Below, in pieces: positions 1-7,315 of a stretch of 17,213 nucleotides of DNA (the stretch's first letter is position 1; each line of letters starts with the position of its first letter). The notes under the pieces are model-generated. The model did not search any database. It was not told the origin of the DNA and saw only the letters and a program-made list of their open reading frames with translations. The position numbers were made by a program, and so were the translations under genes. Source of the DNA: Candidatus Omnitrophota bacterium (lineage in GTDB: Bacteria > Omnitrophota > Koll11 > Gygaellales > Profunditerraquicolaceae); contig JAQULD010000022.1 in the NCBI GenBank assembly GCA_028719045.1, forward strand, positions 1-17,213, written 5' to 3'.

Positions 1-1120
1 AGGCCTTTCCGAAAAGCCCCAAAGGCGGCTGCTTGAACTGCACGTAGATCTCGGTAGCGCGTTTACGCATGCGCTTGCCGGTCCTGACATAAAAAGGCAC
101 ATCGGAAAAGCGCCAGTTATCGATATAGAACTTCCCCGCGAAAAAAGTGGGAGTATCGGATCCGGGAGAGACAGCTTTTTCTCCGCGATAGCCCGGGACC
201 TGTTTTCCGGAGATCGAGCCTCCGGCGTATTGCCCGCGCACCATGAATTTATCGATATATTCCGTATCCAGCGCCCGGAAAGTCCTGAAGACCTTTTCCT
301 TCTCATCCCGGATCAAATCGGCTTCGAAACCTACAGGAGGCTCCATCGCCACTAACGCGACCAGCTGCAGTATATGGTTCTGGACAATATCCCTGACTAC
401 ACCGGACTGTTCATAAAAAGCCCCCCTGTGTTCTATACCGATATCCTCAGCCACAGTGATCTGGATATGATCGATATAACGCCTGTTCCATAACGGTTCG
501 AAAATACTGTTGCCGAACCTGAAATAAAGTATGTTCTGTACCGTGTCTTTTCCCAGGTAATGGTCGATACGGTAGATCTGTTTTTCCTCAAAAGCGCCAA
601 GCAGCAGTTTATTTAACCCGGAGGCGGACTCCCTGTCCACACCAAAGGGCTTTTCCACTATTATCTTGCTCGTGTACGGGCCTTTGCAAAGATTAACTTT
701 CTTAAGTTGAGAGACAACAGCCGGCAATAGTTTTGGGGGAATGGCCAGATAAAACAACAGGTTAAACTCGCTTTCAGAAAACCTTGAACCCGCCAGGTAT
801 TCGCATATCTTCCTGTAAACATCTTCTGTGCCCAGGTCACCGGATATATAGCCGAGATGCCTGGCGAACGCGTTATATTTTTCCGTATCGAACTGTTCGG
901 GAGAATTCTTATTTATAGCGGCGCCGATAAATTCCCCGTATTGCGCGTCCGAAAATTCCGGCATTCCCATTCCGATGATAGCGAAATCGGAAAAATATTT
1001 TTCGTCGCAGTAAAGGTGGTATAAAGCGGGCAGAAGCTTTCTCTGGCTTAAGTCTCCTGACCCGCCGAATATGATCATCACAAAAGGCTTAACCTTAGCC
1101 TTGACTTTATTTTCTTCCAC
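1..1120 (-). CDS. zwf: Glucose-6-phosphate dehydrogenase, 3' end cut by window
   Basis: First enzyme of the oxidative pentose phosphate pathway: it oxidises glucose 6-phosphate to 6-phosphogluconolactone in the cytosol. I translated 373 codons; the family is usually about 480 to 510 residues, so the C-terminal quarter lies beyond position 1. Visible motifs are the nucleotide-binding FGGSGDL (about residues 18-24), VEKPFG with Lys157, the substrate-binding RIDHYLGKD with His187, and VRDIVQNH with His249, which matches the catalytic base of known enzymes. I chose the GTG at 1120 because AAGGA lies 6 bases upstream; an ATG 14 codons later is less well supported. The start overlaps the end of rpiB by 14 bases, suggesting translational coupling. 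This is the last gene of the pathway operon visible here; a 6-phosphogluconolactonase gene could follow outside the window. Family assignment is secure; cofactor preference is not readable. Confidence 0.96.
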   Translation of the reverse strand, partial: MEENKVKAKVKPFVMIIFGGSGDLSQRKLLPALYHLYCDEKYFSDFAIIGMGMPEFSDAQYGEFIGAAINKNSPEQFDTEKYNAFARHLGYISGDLGTEDVYRKICEYLAGSRFSESEFNLLFYLAIPPKLLPAVVSQLKKVNLCKGPYTSKIIVEKPFGVDRESASGLNKLLLGAFEEKQIYRIDHYLGKDTVQNILYFRFGNSIFEPLWNRRYIDHIQITVAEDIGIEHRGAFYEQSGVVRDIVQNHILQLVALVAMEPPVGFEADLIRDEKEKVFRTFRALDTEYIDKFMVRGQYAGGSISGKQVPGYRGEKAVSPGSDTPTFFAGKFYIDNWRFSDVPFYVRTGKRMRKRATEIYVQFKQPPLGLFGKA

Positions 1121-1601
1121 TGCCCTTCCTTGGTTTGGCCGTTATCATAAACATTTTCTCGATCCGCTCTATTTTTTTGAGCCTCCTGGCGTGCCTTCCT
1201 CCGGCAAAACGCGCTTTAAGCCAGGTTAATACGATTTTCCTGACTTTCCCGCGCTCAAAAGGCCGCCCCCCCAATACCAGGACGTTAGCGTTATTATGCT
1301 CTTTACTTAACCTGGCATCCCGGGCATTACAAACCAGCGCCGCGCGTATACCAGGGAATTTGTTCGCGGCGATAGAAGCGCCGATCCCGGTACCGCAGGC
1401 AAGGATCCCGATTTTATTCCCGCCGCTTTTGACCTCCAGGGCCACTTTTTTAACGTAATCCGGATAATCGTCGCGCTTCTCTTTAAAATAAGCGCCCGCG
1501 TCGCAAACGCGGTAATTCAGGCCTTGCAAAAACATTTTTATGAACTCTTTTGCCGCGAATCCGGCGTGGTCAGCGCCTAATACGATCTCTTCCTTTTTCA
1601 T
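1107..1601 (-). CDS. rpiB: Ribose-5-phosphate isomerase B
   Basis: Interconverts ribose 5-phosphate and ribulose 5-phosphate in the non-oxidative pentose phosphate pathway. The RpiB/LacAB family is visible as GADHAGF (residues 9-15, His12), ACGTGIG with the catalytic-type Cys69 (68-74), and HNNANVLVLGGR (102-113). At 164 residues it is slightly longer than the usual 145-150, because of a basic tail after the KIERIE segment; that tail overlaps the start of zwf. The ATG at 1601 directly follows the TAA of rpe with no gap. The upstream Shine-Dalgarno is weak, so translation probably depends on coupling to rpe. A LacA/LacB role in galactose 6-phosphate metabolism is the alternative within the family, but the neighbours argue for ribose. 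Confidence 0.95.
   Translation of the reverse strand: MKKEEIVLGADHAGFAAKEFIKMFLQGLNYRVCDAGAYFKEKRDDYPDYVKKVALEVKSGGNKIGILACGTGIGASIAANKFPGIRAALVCNARDARLSKEHNNANVLVLGGRPFERGKVRKIVLTWLKARFAGGRHARRLKKIERIEKMFMITAKPRKGSGRK
1123..1131 (-). promoter_or_regulatory. Ribosome binding site deciding the GTG start of zwf
   Basis: On the minus strand AAGGAAGGG lies inside the last codons of rpiB, and its AAGGA ends 6 bases before the GTG at 1120. This is the reason for choosing GTG over the ATG at 1078. Confidence 0.65.
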
Positions 1602-2267
1602 TTAAATCCGCGCGTTCGCTTTTTTATAAAGCGCTCTTATATTTTTTATAATATCCCCGGAAAACACCGCTTCTCCGGCAATAAGCTCATCCGCCCCCGC
1701 TTTTACCACTAACGGGATATTTTTAAGATTAATGCCTCCGTCCACCCCTATCGGGACCTCCAGCTTCTTATTTTGAAGCATCCTCTTTACATCCGCCACT
1801 TTATCTTCCATGCCTTTTATGAACAGCTGGCCGGAGAATCCGGGCTCAACCGCCATGATCAGGATATAATCCAATTCTTTGGCTAAAGTTTCGATAAAGT
1901 TTAGGGCTGTTTTGGGTTTAACAGTTATCCCGTTTTTAAGCTTAAGACGCCTGATTTCCTTTAACGTTTTCCTGAAATTACAACAGGCCTCTTCGTGTAT
2001 GATGATCCCGTCCACGCCGGCCCTCTTAAAATCCTCAAGGTAGAGTTCAGGCCTGTCTATCATCAAATGCGCCTGGAAATAAAGAGCGGTTATTTTCCTG
2101 ATAGACTTTATAAGCTGCGGCCCGAAACTTAGATTGGGCACGAAATGGCCGTCCATGACATCGAGATGCACTTTAACGCATCCGGCGCGTTCGATCTTTT
2201 TTATCTGCCCGCGCAGATCGGAGAAGTCCGCCGCCAAAAGCGAAGGCAGGATCTCTACTTTTTGCAT
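1602..2267 (-). CDS. rpe: Ribulose-phosphate 3-epimerase
   Basis: Interconverts ribulose 5-phosphate and xylulose 5-phosphate using a metal ion in a TIM barrel. Family signatures are ILPSLLAADF (6-15), VHLDVMDGHFVPN with the metal and acid residues His34 and Asp36, HLMIDRPE, the phosphate-loop region VEPGFSGQ and the second acid in GVDGGIN. The usual NPGFGGQ is VEPGFSGQ here, a conservative variant, and the usual NPxT stretch is KPKT. The length of 221 is normal. Its start lies within the last 13 bases of the transaldolase gene, with only a weak upstream ribosome site, so coupled translation is likely. It feeds xylulose 5-phosphate to the transketolase encoded upstream in the same operon. Confidence 0.95.
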   Translation of the reverse strand: MQKVEILPSLLAADFSDLRGQIKKIERAGCVKVHLDVMDGHFVPNLSFGPQLIKSIRKITALYFQAHLMIDRPELYLEDFKRAGVDGIIIHEEACCNFRKTLKEIRRLKLKNGITVKPKTALNFIETLAKELDYILIMAVEPGFSGQLFIKGMEDKVADVKRMLQNKKLEVPIGVDGGINLKNIPLVVKAGADELIAGEAVFSGDIIKNIRALYKKANARI

Positions 2268-3349
2268 AAGGTCCCGGTTTTTTCTTTTAATGTATCAAGT
2301 AAAGAATCAAACGACTTCACGAAAGCTTCCACCCCGTCTTTTAAAAGCTGCTCGCATACTTTGTCGATGTCGACCCCCGCCCCTTTTAATTTTTCCAGGT
2401 CTTTTTGGGCTTGCGCTAAATTACCGGAAGTAAGCGCGTCTTTGCACTGGCCGTGGTCCAGGAACGCCTGGAAGGTCTTGATGGGCACGGTATTCACCGT
2501 GTTGCGGCCGATAAGCTCGGAGACATACTTGACATCGTTATAAGCGGGATTCTTGGTGCTGGTCGACCCCCAAAGCAGCCTTTGGATATTTACGCCCTTG
2601 CTTTTAAGCTTTTCTAACTCCGGAGAGAAAAACATCTCCAGGTATTTTTTATAAATCACTCCGGAATTGGCAACCGCGGCCTTTCCTTTTAATTCGGGGA
2701 CGTTTATCAGGTTATCCGCAGCGGAATCGATCCTGGAAACAAAAACACTGGCAACTGAATGCACTTTTCCGGCATCTTGCCCTGATTGCGCGAAACGGGT
2801 AATGCCTTTTATGTAGGCGTTAGCCGCGTCCACATACTGCTGGAGCGAAAATATCAGCGTCACATTTATATTGATCCCGCCCGCTACACATTCTTCGATG
2901 GCAGGAAACCCTTCTTTTGTGGCGGCGATCTTGAACATGACATTGGGCCTGTTTACCGTTTTAGACAGCCTTTTAACCTCGGCGATGGATTCCGCGGTCT
3001 TATATGAAAGCTTCGGGTTTATCTCCAGGCTCACAAACCCGTCCAGCCCTTTTGTATTCAGGTATACCGGCAGGAACATGTCCGCGGCGGCCTGGATATC
3101 CCTTATAGTCAAAGCGTCGTAAATCTGAAAGGGATATTGCGCCAGGTAACATAATTCATTCAATTGTTTGTCGTAAACATCGCTTTCTTTTATAGCCTTG
3201 TCGAAAATAGTCGGGTTTGAGGTCATGCCCTTAAGCCCAAGGTCTATCATTTTTTTGAGGGAGCCGTCTTCTATCATCGCGCGGCTGATATCATCCACCC
3301 AGATGCTTTGCCCGAATTCCGCTAATTCCTTGATAACTGTCTTCGCCAT
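2255..3349 (-). CDS. tal: Transaldolase
   Basis: Transfers a dihydroxyacetone unit from sedoheptulose 7-phosphate to glyceraldehyde 3-phosphate. The N-terminal segment SIWVDDISRAMI, the GLKGMTSNPTIFDKAI motif (39-53) and the Schiff-base region VMFKIAAT with Lys140 place it in the long (about 360-370 residue) Tal family, as distinct from the short 215-residue fructose-6-phosphate aldolase-like type. GININVTLIFSLQQY follows the active-site lysine as expected. Length is 364. A strong GGGGGAG ribosome site sits 4 bases before the ATG, 11 bases after the transketolase C subunit stop. It completes the non-oxidative branch with the neighbouring tkt and rpe genes. Confidence 0.96.
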   Translation of the reverse strand: MAKTVIKELAEFGQSIWVDDISRAMIEDGSLKKMIDLGLKGMTSNPTIFDKAIKESDVYDKQLNELCYLAQYPFQIYDALTIRDIQAAADMFLPVYLNTKGLDGFVSLEINPKLSYKTAESIAEVKRLSKTVNRPNVMFKIAATKEGFPAIEECVAGGININVTLIFSLQQYVDAANAYIKGITRFAQSGQDAGKVHSVASVFVSRIDSAADNLINVPELKGKAAVANSGVIYKKYLEMFFSPELEKLKSKGVNIQRLLWGSTSTKNPAYNDVKYVSELIGRNTVNTVPIKTFQAFLDHGQCKDALTSGNLAQAQKDLEKLKGAGVDIDKVCEQLLKDGVEAFVKSFDSLLDTLKEKTGTLCKK

Positions 3350-3360
3350 TATTCTCCCCC

Positions 3361-4299
3361 TTATTTTCTTTTCACCGCTTTTTCCGCGGCCTTCGCGATA
3401 TCAACGGCTTTTAAATTGTATTTTTCCAGCAAGCCTTCGGGATCTCCCGATTCCCCGAAGGAATCCATCACCGCCACCATTTCCACCGGCACAGGGAAAT
3501 TAGCGCTTAATGATTCACATACAGCGCTTCCCAGCCCGGCGTTTATTTGATGTTCTTCGGCAGTCACGACAGCCCCCGTTTTAGAAGCGTACTTAAAAAT
3601 CATTTCTTCATCAAGCGGTTTTATGGTATGCATATTGATCACCGCGGCGCTCAAGCCTTTTTCGGAAAGGATGTCCGCCGCCAGAAGCGACTCGGAAACC
3701 ATGAGGCCGCAGGCAATGATCGTAACATCTTTACCTTCTCTTAAGACATTTGCCTTTCCGATTTCAAACGGGTCTGATTCCTTTGTAATTACCGGGTATG
3801 GGACACGCCCCGTGCGCATGTAAACCGGGCCGCAGAAACTGGCCATCGCCCGTGTCGCTTTTTTGGTTTCTACAGCGTCGCAAGGGGCGAGCACTACCAT
3901 GTTAGGTAAAACCCGCATAATCGCGAAATCTTCCAGGCACTGGGCGGTAGCCCCGTCCTGTCCCACCGTAAGTCCGGCGTGAGACCCCACTAATTTGACA
4001 TTGGTCTTGTTGTAACAGACGGATATCCTGATTATCCCATAGGCGCGGTCTGTAAGGAAAACCGCGAAGCCGCAGGCAAAAGGGATAAGCCCCATCTGGG
4101 ACAAACCTACGGCCACACCCACCTCATCCTGTTCCGCGATACCCAGGCTAAAAAATCTTTCGGGAAATTCTTTTTTAAAATACTCGGCGCGGGTGGAATC
4201 TTCCAGGTCATCCGATAATGCAACGACCAGTTTGTTCTCCCTGCCTAATTCAACAAGCGTTTCGCCAAAGGCGTCTCTTGGGGCCTTCATCTCCCACAT
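3361..4299 (-). CDS. Transketolase, C-terminal subunit (pyrimidine-binding and C domains)
   Basis: Second half of a two-gene transketolase; pairs with the product of the preceding gene to form the thiamine diphosphate enzyme that moves two-carbon ketol units. Residues 1 to about 170 form the pyrimidine-binding domain, with SLGIAEQ carrying the cofactor-activating Glu56; the rest is the C-terminal transketolase domain ending in a basic KRK. In the loop that usually reads DGATHQ or DGPTHQ, the sequence here is DGATAQ, with Ala119 in place of the substrate-contacting His; I checked the codon (GCC). The start ATG lies 3 bases after the stop of the N subunit, and its Shine-Dalgarno GGGAGG is inside the last codons of that gene, so equal expression by coupling is expected. 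DXS and pyruvate dehydrogenase E1 beta are relatives, but pathway context favours transketolase. Confidence 0.94.
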   Translation of the reverse strand: MWEMKAPRDAFGETLVELGRENKLVVALSDDLEDSTRAEYFKKEFPERFFSLGIAEQDEVGVAVGLSQMGLIPFACGFAVFLTDRAYGIIRISVCYNKTNVKLVGSHAGLTVGQDGATAQCLEDFAIMRVLPNMVVLAPCDAVETKKATRAMASFCGPVYMRTGRVPYPVITKESDPFEIGKANVLREGKDVTIIACGLMVSESLLAADILSEKGLSAAVINMHTIKPLDEEMIFKYASKTGAVVTAEEHQINAGLGSAVCESLSANFPVPVEMVAVMDSFGESGDPEGLLEKYNLKAVDIAKAAEKAVKRK

Positions 4300-4302
4300 G
4301 AA

Positions 4303-5127
4303 TTACCTCCCTATTTCTTTCAGTGCTTTTTCCAGCTCTTCTTTATTCGGGGCCCTGCCATGCCATTTCGACTGGCCTTCCATAAAACTGACCCCTTTAC
4401 CTTTTATAGTATGAGCGATGATCATGGTTGGTTTACCCTTTTCTGCGCCGAAGGCATCAAGCGCCGTGATCAGGCTGGAAAAATCGTGTCCGTCCGCTTC
4501 TAAGACGCGCCAGCCGAAACTGCGCCATTTATCCGCGAGCGGTTCTTCAGCCTTTATTTGTTCCACCGGTCCGTTCTGTTGAACTCCGTTGCGGTCAAGG
4601 ATCGCGCAGAGGTTATCCAGCTTGTGGTGGCCGGCGGTCATCGCCGCTTCCCAAACCGAGCCCTCCTGTATTTCACCGTCTCCCAGCAGGCAGTAGACCT
4701 TAAGTTTGGCTTTTCTTAACCTGGCGCCTAACGCTATACCGCAGGCAACCGATAATCCCTGGCCAAGAGACCCCGTGGAAAGCTCCACTCCCGGCACGCC
4801 TGTGTAGACATGGCCTTGCAAGAGGCCGTTCAATTTCCTGTAACTTTTCAGTTCTTCTTTAGGGAAAAATCCGCGGTTGGAAAGTACCGTGTATACCGCG
4901 GCGCTGGCGTGGCCTTTGGACATAATAAATCTGTCCCTTGCCGGCCAGCCCGGATCCTCCGGCTTAATGTTTAATTTATAAAAATAAAGCGCGGTCAATA
5001 TCTCCACGCAGGATAAAGACCCTCCGGGATGACCGCTTTCCGCCTCATAGATCATTTGCAGTATCTCTCTTCTAAACTGCCTGGCCATTTCCATAAATTT
5101 TGAGATATCCGGTGGTTTCTTTTCCAT
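4303..5127 (-). CDS. Transketolase, N-terminal subunit (thiamine diphosphate domain)
   Basis: First half of a split transketolase, common in bacteria outside Proteobacteria and in archaea. Visible features are SGHPGGSLS (31-38), MSKGHAS (69-75), LSTGSLGQGLS (117-126) and the diphosphate and metal motif GDGE (149-152) through Asn180, all typical of the pyrophosphate domain. Length 274 is usual for this subunit. The start is set by AAGGAGG just 3 bases before the ATG, a rather short spacing. It follows the 6-phosphogluconate dehydrogenase gene by 9 bases and precedes the C subunit by 3. The enzyme links the oxidative branch products to glycolytic intermediates. Family and role are clear from sequence and context. 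Confidence 0.96.
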   Translation of the reverse strand: MEKKPPDISKFMEMARQFRREILQMIYEAESGHPGGSLSCVEILTALYFYKLNIKPEDPGWPARDRFIMSKGHASAAVYTVLSNRGFFPKEELKSYRKLNGLLQGHVYTGVPGVELSTGSLGQGLSVACGIALGARLRKAKLKVYCLLGDGEIQEGSVWEAAMTAGHHKLDNLCAILDRNGVQQNGPVEQIKAEEPLADKWRSFGWRVLEADGHDFSSLITALDAFGAEKGKPTMIIAHTIKGKGVSFMEGQSKWHGRAPNKEELEKALKEIGR

Positions 5128-5136
5128 TTGCCTCCT

Positions 5137-6048
5137 TTATTTCCTGAATTTATCTTTTTTTATTGCGTGTCCCCCGAATTCATTGCGTAAAGCCGCGATC
5201 ACCTTATCGCTGAAAGAACTTTTTTGCCTGGAACGCAGGCGCGCCAAAAGTGATAGGGTTATTACCGGAGCGGGAATATTCCCGCTTACGGCCTCGGCTA
5301 CAGCCCAGCGCCCTTCTCCGGAATCTTCCACATAACCTTTGATACCGCGCAGATTTTTATCTTTTCCGAACGCGTCTTCGCAAAGAGAAAGGATCCAGGA
5401 GCGTATAACGCTTCCGTGGTTCCATAAATGAGAAATTTCCTTCAGCCCTAAATTAAACTCCTTTTTCCCATTTAGCAGCGCGAACCCCTCAGCGTATGCC
5501 TGAAGCAATCCGTATTCTATGCCGTTATGCACCATTTTTACAAAATGGCCGGCTCCGCTTCTGCCGACATAGGCATATCCGTCCCCTGCCGCCAGCGCTT
5601 TAAATACCGGCTCTAATTTCTCAAAGGCTTTCTTTTCGCCTCCGACCATAAAACAATACCCTTCTTTTAGGCCCCAGACTCCGCCGCTGGTGCCGGCGTC
5701 CAGAAAAATAACGCCCTTCTCTTTAAGCCTGTCCGCTCTTTTCATAGAATCCTTGTAATAAGAATTACCTCCGTCAACCAGGATATCCCCTTTTGACAGG
5801 ACCGTAGATAAAGCTTGAATGACTTCATCGGTAGGCTTTCCCGCGGGCACCATCACCCAGATTATTCTTGGTGTTTTTAATTGGTCAACCAGGTCTTTGA
5901 GCGATTCCGCGGTTTTCACGCCGGTTTTTTTTGCCGCTCTCCTGGCTCGCGTGTCGAGATCATAGGCGACTACGCTGTGTTTTTTCCGCACGAGCCTTTC
6001 CGACATGCTCAACCCCATTTTACCTAACCCCACAAAGCCTATCTGCAT
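5137..6048 (-). CDS. gnd: 6-phosphogluconate dehydrogenase, decarboxylating, short NAD-type form
   Basis: Oxidatively decarboxylates 6-phosphogluconate to ribulose 5-phosphate. Visible are the Rossmann loop GFVGLGKMG (4-12), the substrate motifs VDGGNSYYKDS and LDAGTSGG, and GHFVKMVHNGIEYG with the catalytic lysine. The closing YVEDSGEGRW and GGHA stretches and the 303-residue length mark the short GndA/YqeC-like class rather than the 470-residue E. coli type. The second Rossmann strand ends in AYDLDTR, with Asp30 and Asp32 where NADP enzymes carry an Asn-Arg-Ser/Thr set; from this I infer NAD preference. The ATG directly abuts the NDH-2 stop codon and uses a GGAGG site 4 bases upstream. NADH made here could be used by the NDH-2 encoded just before it. 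Confidence 0.95.
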   Translation of the reverse strand: MQIGFVGLGKMGLSMSERLVRKKHSVVAYDLDTRARRAAKKTGVKTAESLKDLVDQLKTPRIIWVMVPAGKPTDEVIQALSTVLSKGDILVDGGNSYYKDSMKRADRLKEKGVIFLDAGTSGGVWGLKEGYCFMVGGEKKAFEKLEPVFKALAAGDGYAYVGRSGAGHFVKMVHNGIEYGLLQAYAEGFALLNGKKEFNLGLKEISHLWNHGSVIRSWILSLCEDAFGKDKNLRGIKGYVEDSGEGRWAVAEAVSGNIPAPVITLSLLARLRSRQKSSFSDKVIAALRNEFGGHAIKKDKFRK

Positions 6049-7314
6049 TTATCCTCCTTGTTCCGGGTAAAACCGCCAGTTCCTGGAAATTATGATCCTG
6101 GCGCCGTGATGGTGCCATATATATACCCAGGCCCACCTGAGTAAAACCACCACCCGGTTCTCAAATCCGGTAAGAAACCAGATATGGACAATAAGCCAGA
6201 TGATCCAGGCGAAAAATCCTCCGAATTTAAGAGGGCCGATCTCTACGATCGCTTTGCTTTTGCCGATAGTGGTCGCCTTGCCTTTATCGAAATATTTGAA
6301 ATTTTTCCTGGGCAGGCCTTTCAACTCTCTTAAAATATTCTTGCCGGCAAAAGTACCCTGTTGAAGGGCAACGCTCGCTACTCCCGGAAGAGGCTTGCCG
6401 TCTTTATCCGGACAATTGGCCTGATCTCCAAGCACAAATACTTCCGGGTAACCTTTTATGCTTAGATCAGGCCCCACGGTAACCCTTCCCGCGCGGTCAA
6501 GATCCATGCCCAGCGTTTTATTTATGGCGCTGGCCTCGACACCGGCTGCCCAAAGCACGGTTTTAGCTTCTATCTTTTCATTCCCTATTTCCACCCCGCT
6601 CTTGTCGATGTTAGTTACCCGCGACTGGGTCCTGACTTCTACTCCCAGGCTCTCCAGGTCCTTTTGGGCTCTTTTGGACATTTTCTCGGAAAATGGGGGT
6701 AGAATACGATCCCCTGCTTCGATCAAGACCACGCGCATTTTCTTCGCGCCTAAGTTCCGGAAATCCCTGTTTAAAATAAACCTTCCCATTTCGGAGATCG
6801 CTCCCGAAAGCTCTACGCCTGTAGGCCCGCCGCCCACAATAACAAAAGTAAGCATCTTATTCACGCATTTATCATTACATTCTCTCTCAGCGGCTTCAAA
6901 GCCCTCCAGCACCCTGTCGCGGATCTCGACCGCCTGTTCCAGGGTCTTTAATCCCGGCGCGTATTCCTCCCATTCGGTATGCCCGAAATATGAATGCTTC
7001 GCGCCGCAGGCCATGATAAGGTAATCGTAGGAAATCTCTCCATAGTCGGTGGTGACTTTTTTATTCTTCAGGTCCACGGACCTGGCTTTTTCCTTAAGCA
7101 CTCTGACGTTTCGGTATTTAGAAAATATGCAGCGGATAGGCACAGCTATATCCGGAGAACTAAGGGCGGCAATGGCGACCTGATAAAGCAAAGGCTGGAA
7201 AAGATGATAATTCCTCTCATCGATAATAGTAATTTCCAGGTCCTTGTTCCGGCACAACGCTTTTACCGCGTTTACCCCGGCGAAACCGCTTCCCAAAACC
7301 AGGATTTTTTTCAT
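6049..7314 (-). CDS. ndh: Type II NADH dehydrogenase (NADH:quinone oxidoreductase)
   Basis: Single-subunit, non-proton-pumping FAD enzyme at the inner face of the cytoplasmic membrane that passes electrons from NADH to quinone. The FAD-binding GSGFAG is at 8-13 and RNYHLFQPLLYQVA (34-47) is a strong NDH-2 signature. The NADH-binding GGGPTGVE is at 161-168, with Glu199 at the end of the next strand favouring NADH over NADPH. VLGDQA (294-299) contacts FAD, and VALQQG (315-320) resembles the quinone-site motif. The C-terminal 60 residues contain a Trp-rich hydrophobic segment suited to membrane attachment. Length 421 is normal. It starts 1 base after the AIF-like gene. Sulfide:quinone reductase is a relative, but its active cysteines are not evident. 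Confidence 0.93.
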   Translation of the reverse strand: MKKILVLGSGFAGVNAVKALCRNKDLEITIIDERNYHLFQPLLYQVAIAALSSPDIAVPIRCIFSKYRNVRVLKEKARSVDLKNKKVTTDYGEISYDYLIMACGAKHSYFGHTEWEEYAPGLKTLEQAVEIRDRVLEGFEAAERECNDKCVNKMLTFVIVGGGPTGVELSGAISEMGRFILNRDFRNLGAKKMRVVLIEAGDRILPPFSEKMSKRAQKDLESLGVEVRTQSRVTNIDKSGVEIGNEKIEAKTVLWAAGVEASAINKTLGMDLDRAGRVTVGPDLSIKGYPEVFVLGDQANCPDKDGKPLPGVASVALQQGTFAGKNILRELKGLPRKNFKYFDKGKATTIGKSKAIVEIGPLKFGGFFAWIIWLIVHIWFLTGFENRVVVLLRWAWVYIWHHHGARIIISRNWRFYPEQGG

Positions 7315-7315
7315 T

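Noticed and set aside
6458..7024. Long open frame on the plus strand (188 codons)
   Set aside because: It is antisense to the well-supported NDH-2 gene, has no recognisable motif, and no ribosome site or partner gene on the plus strand was seen.
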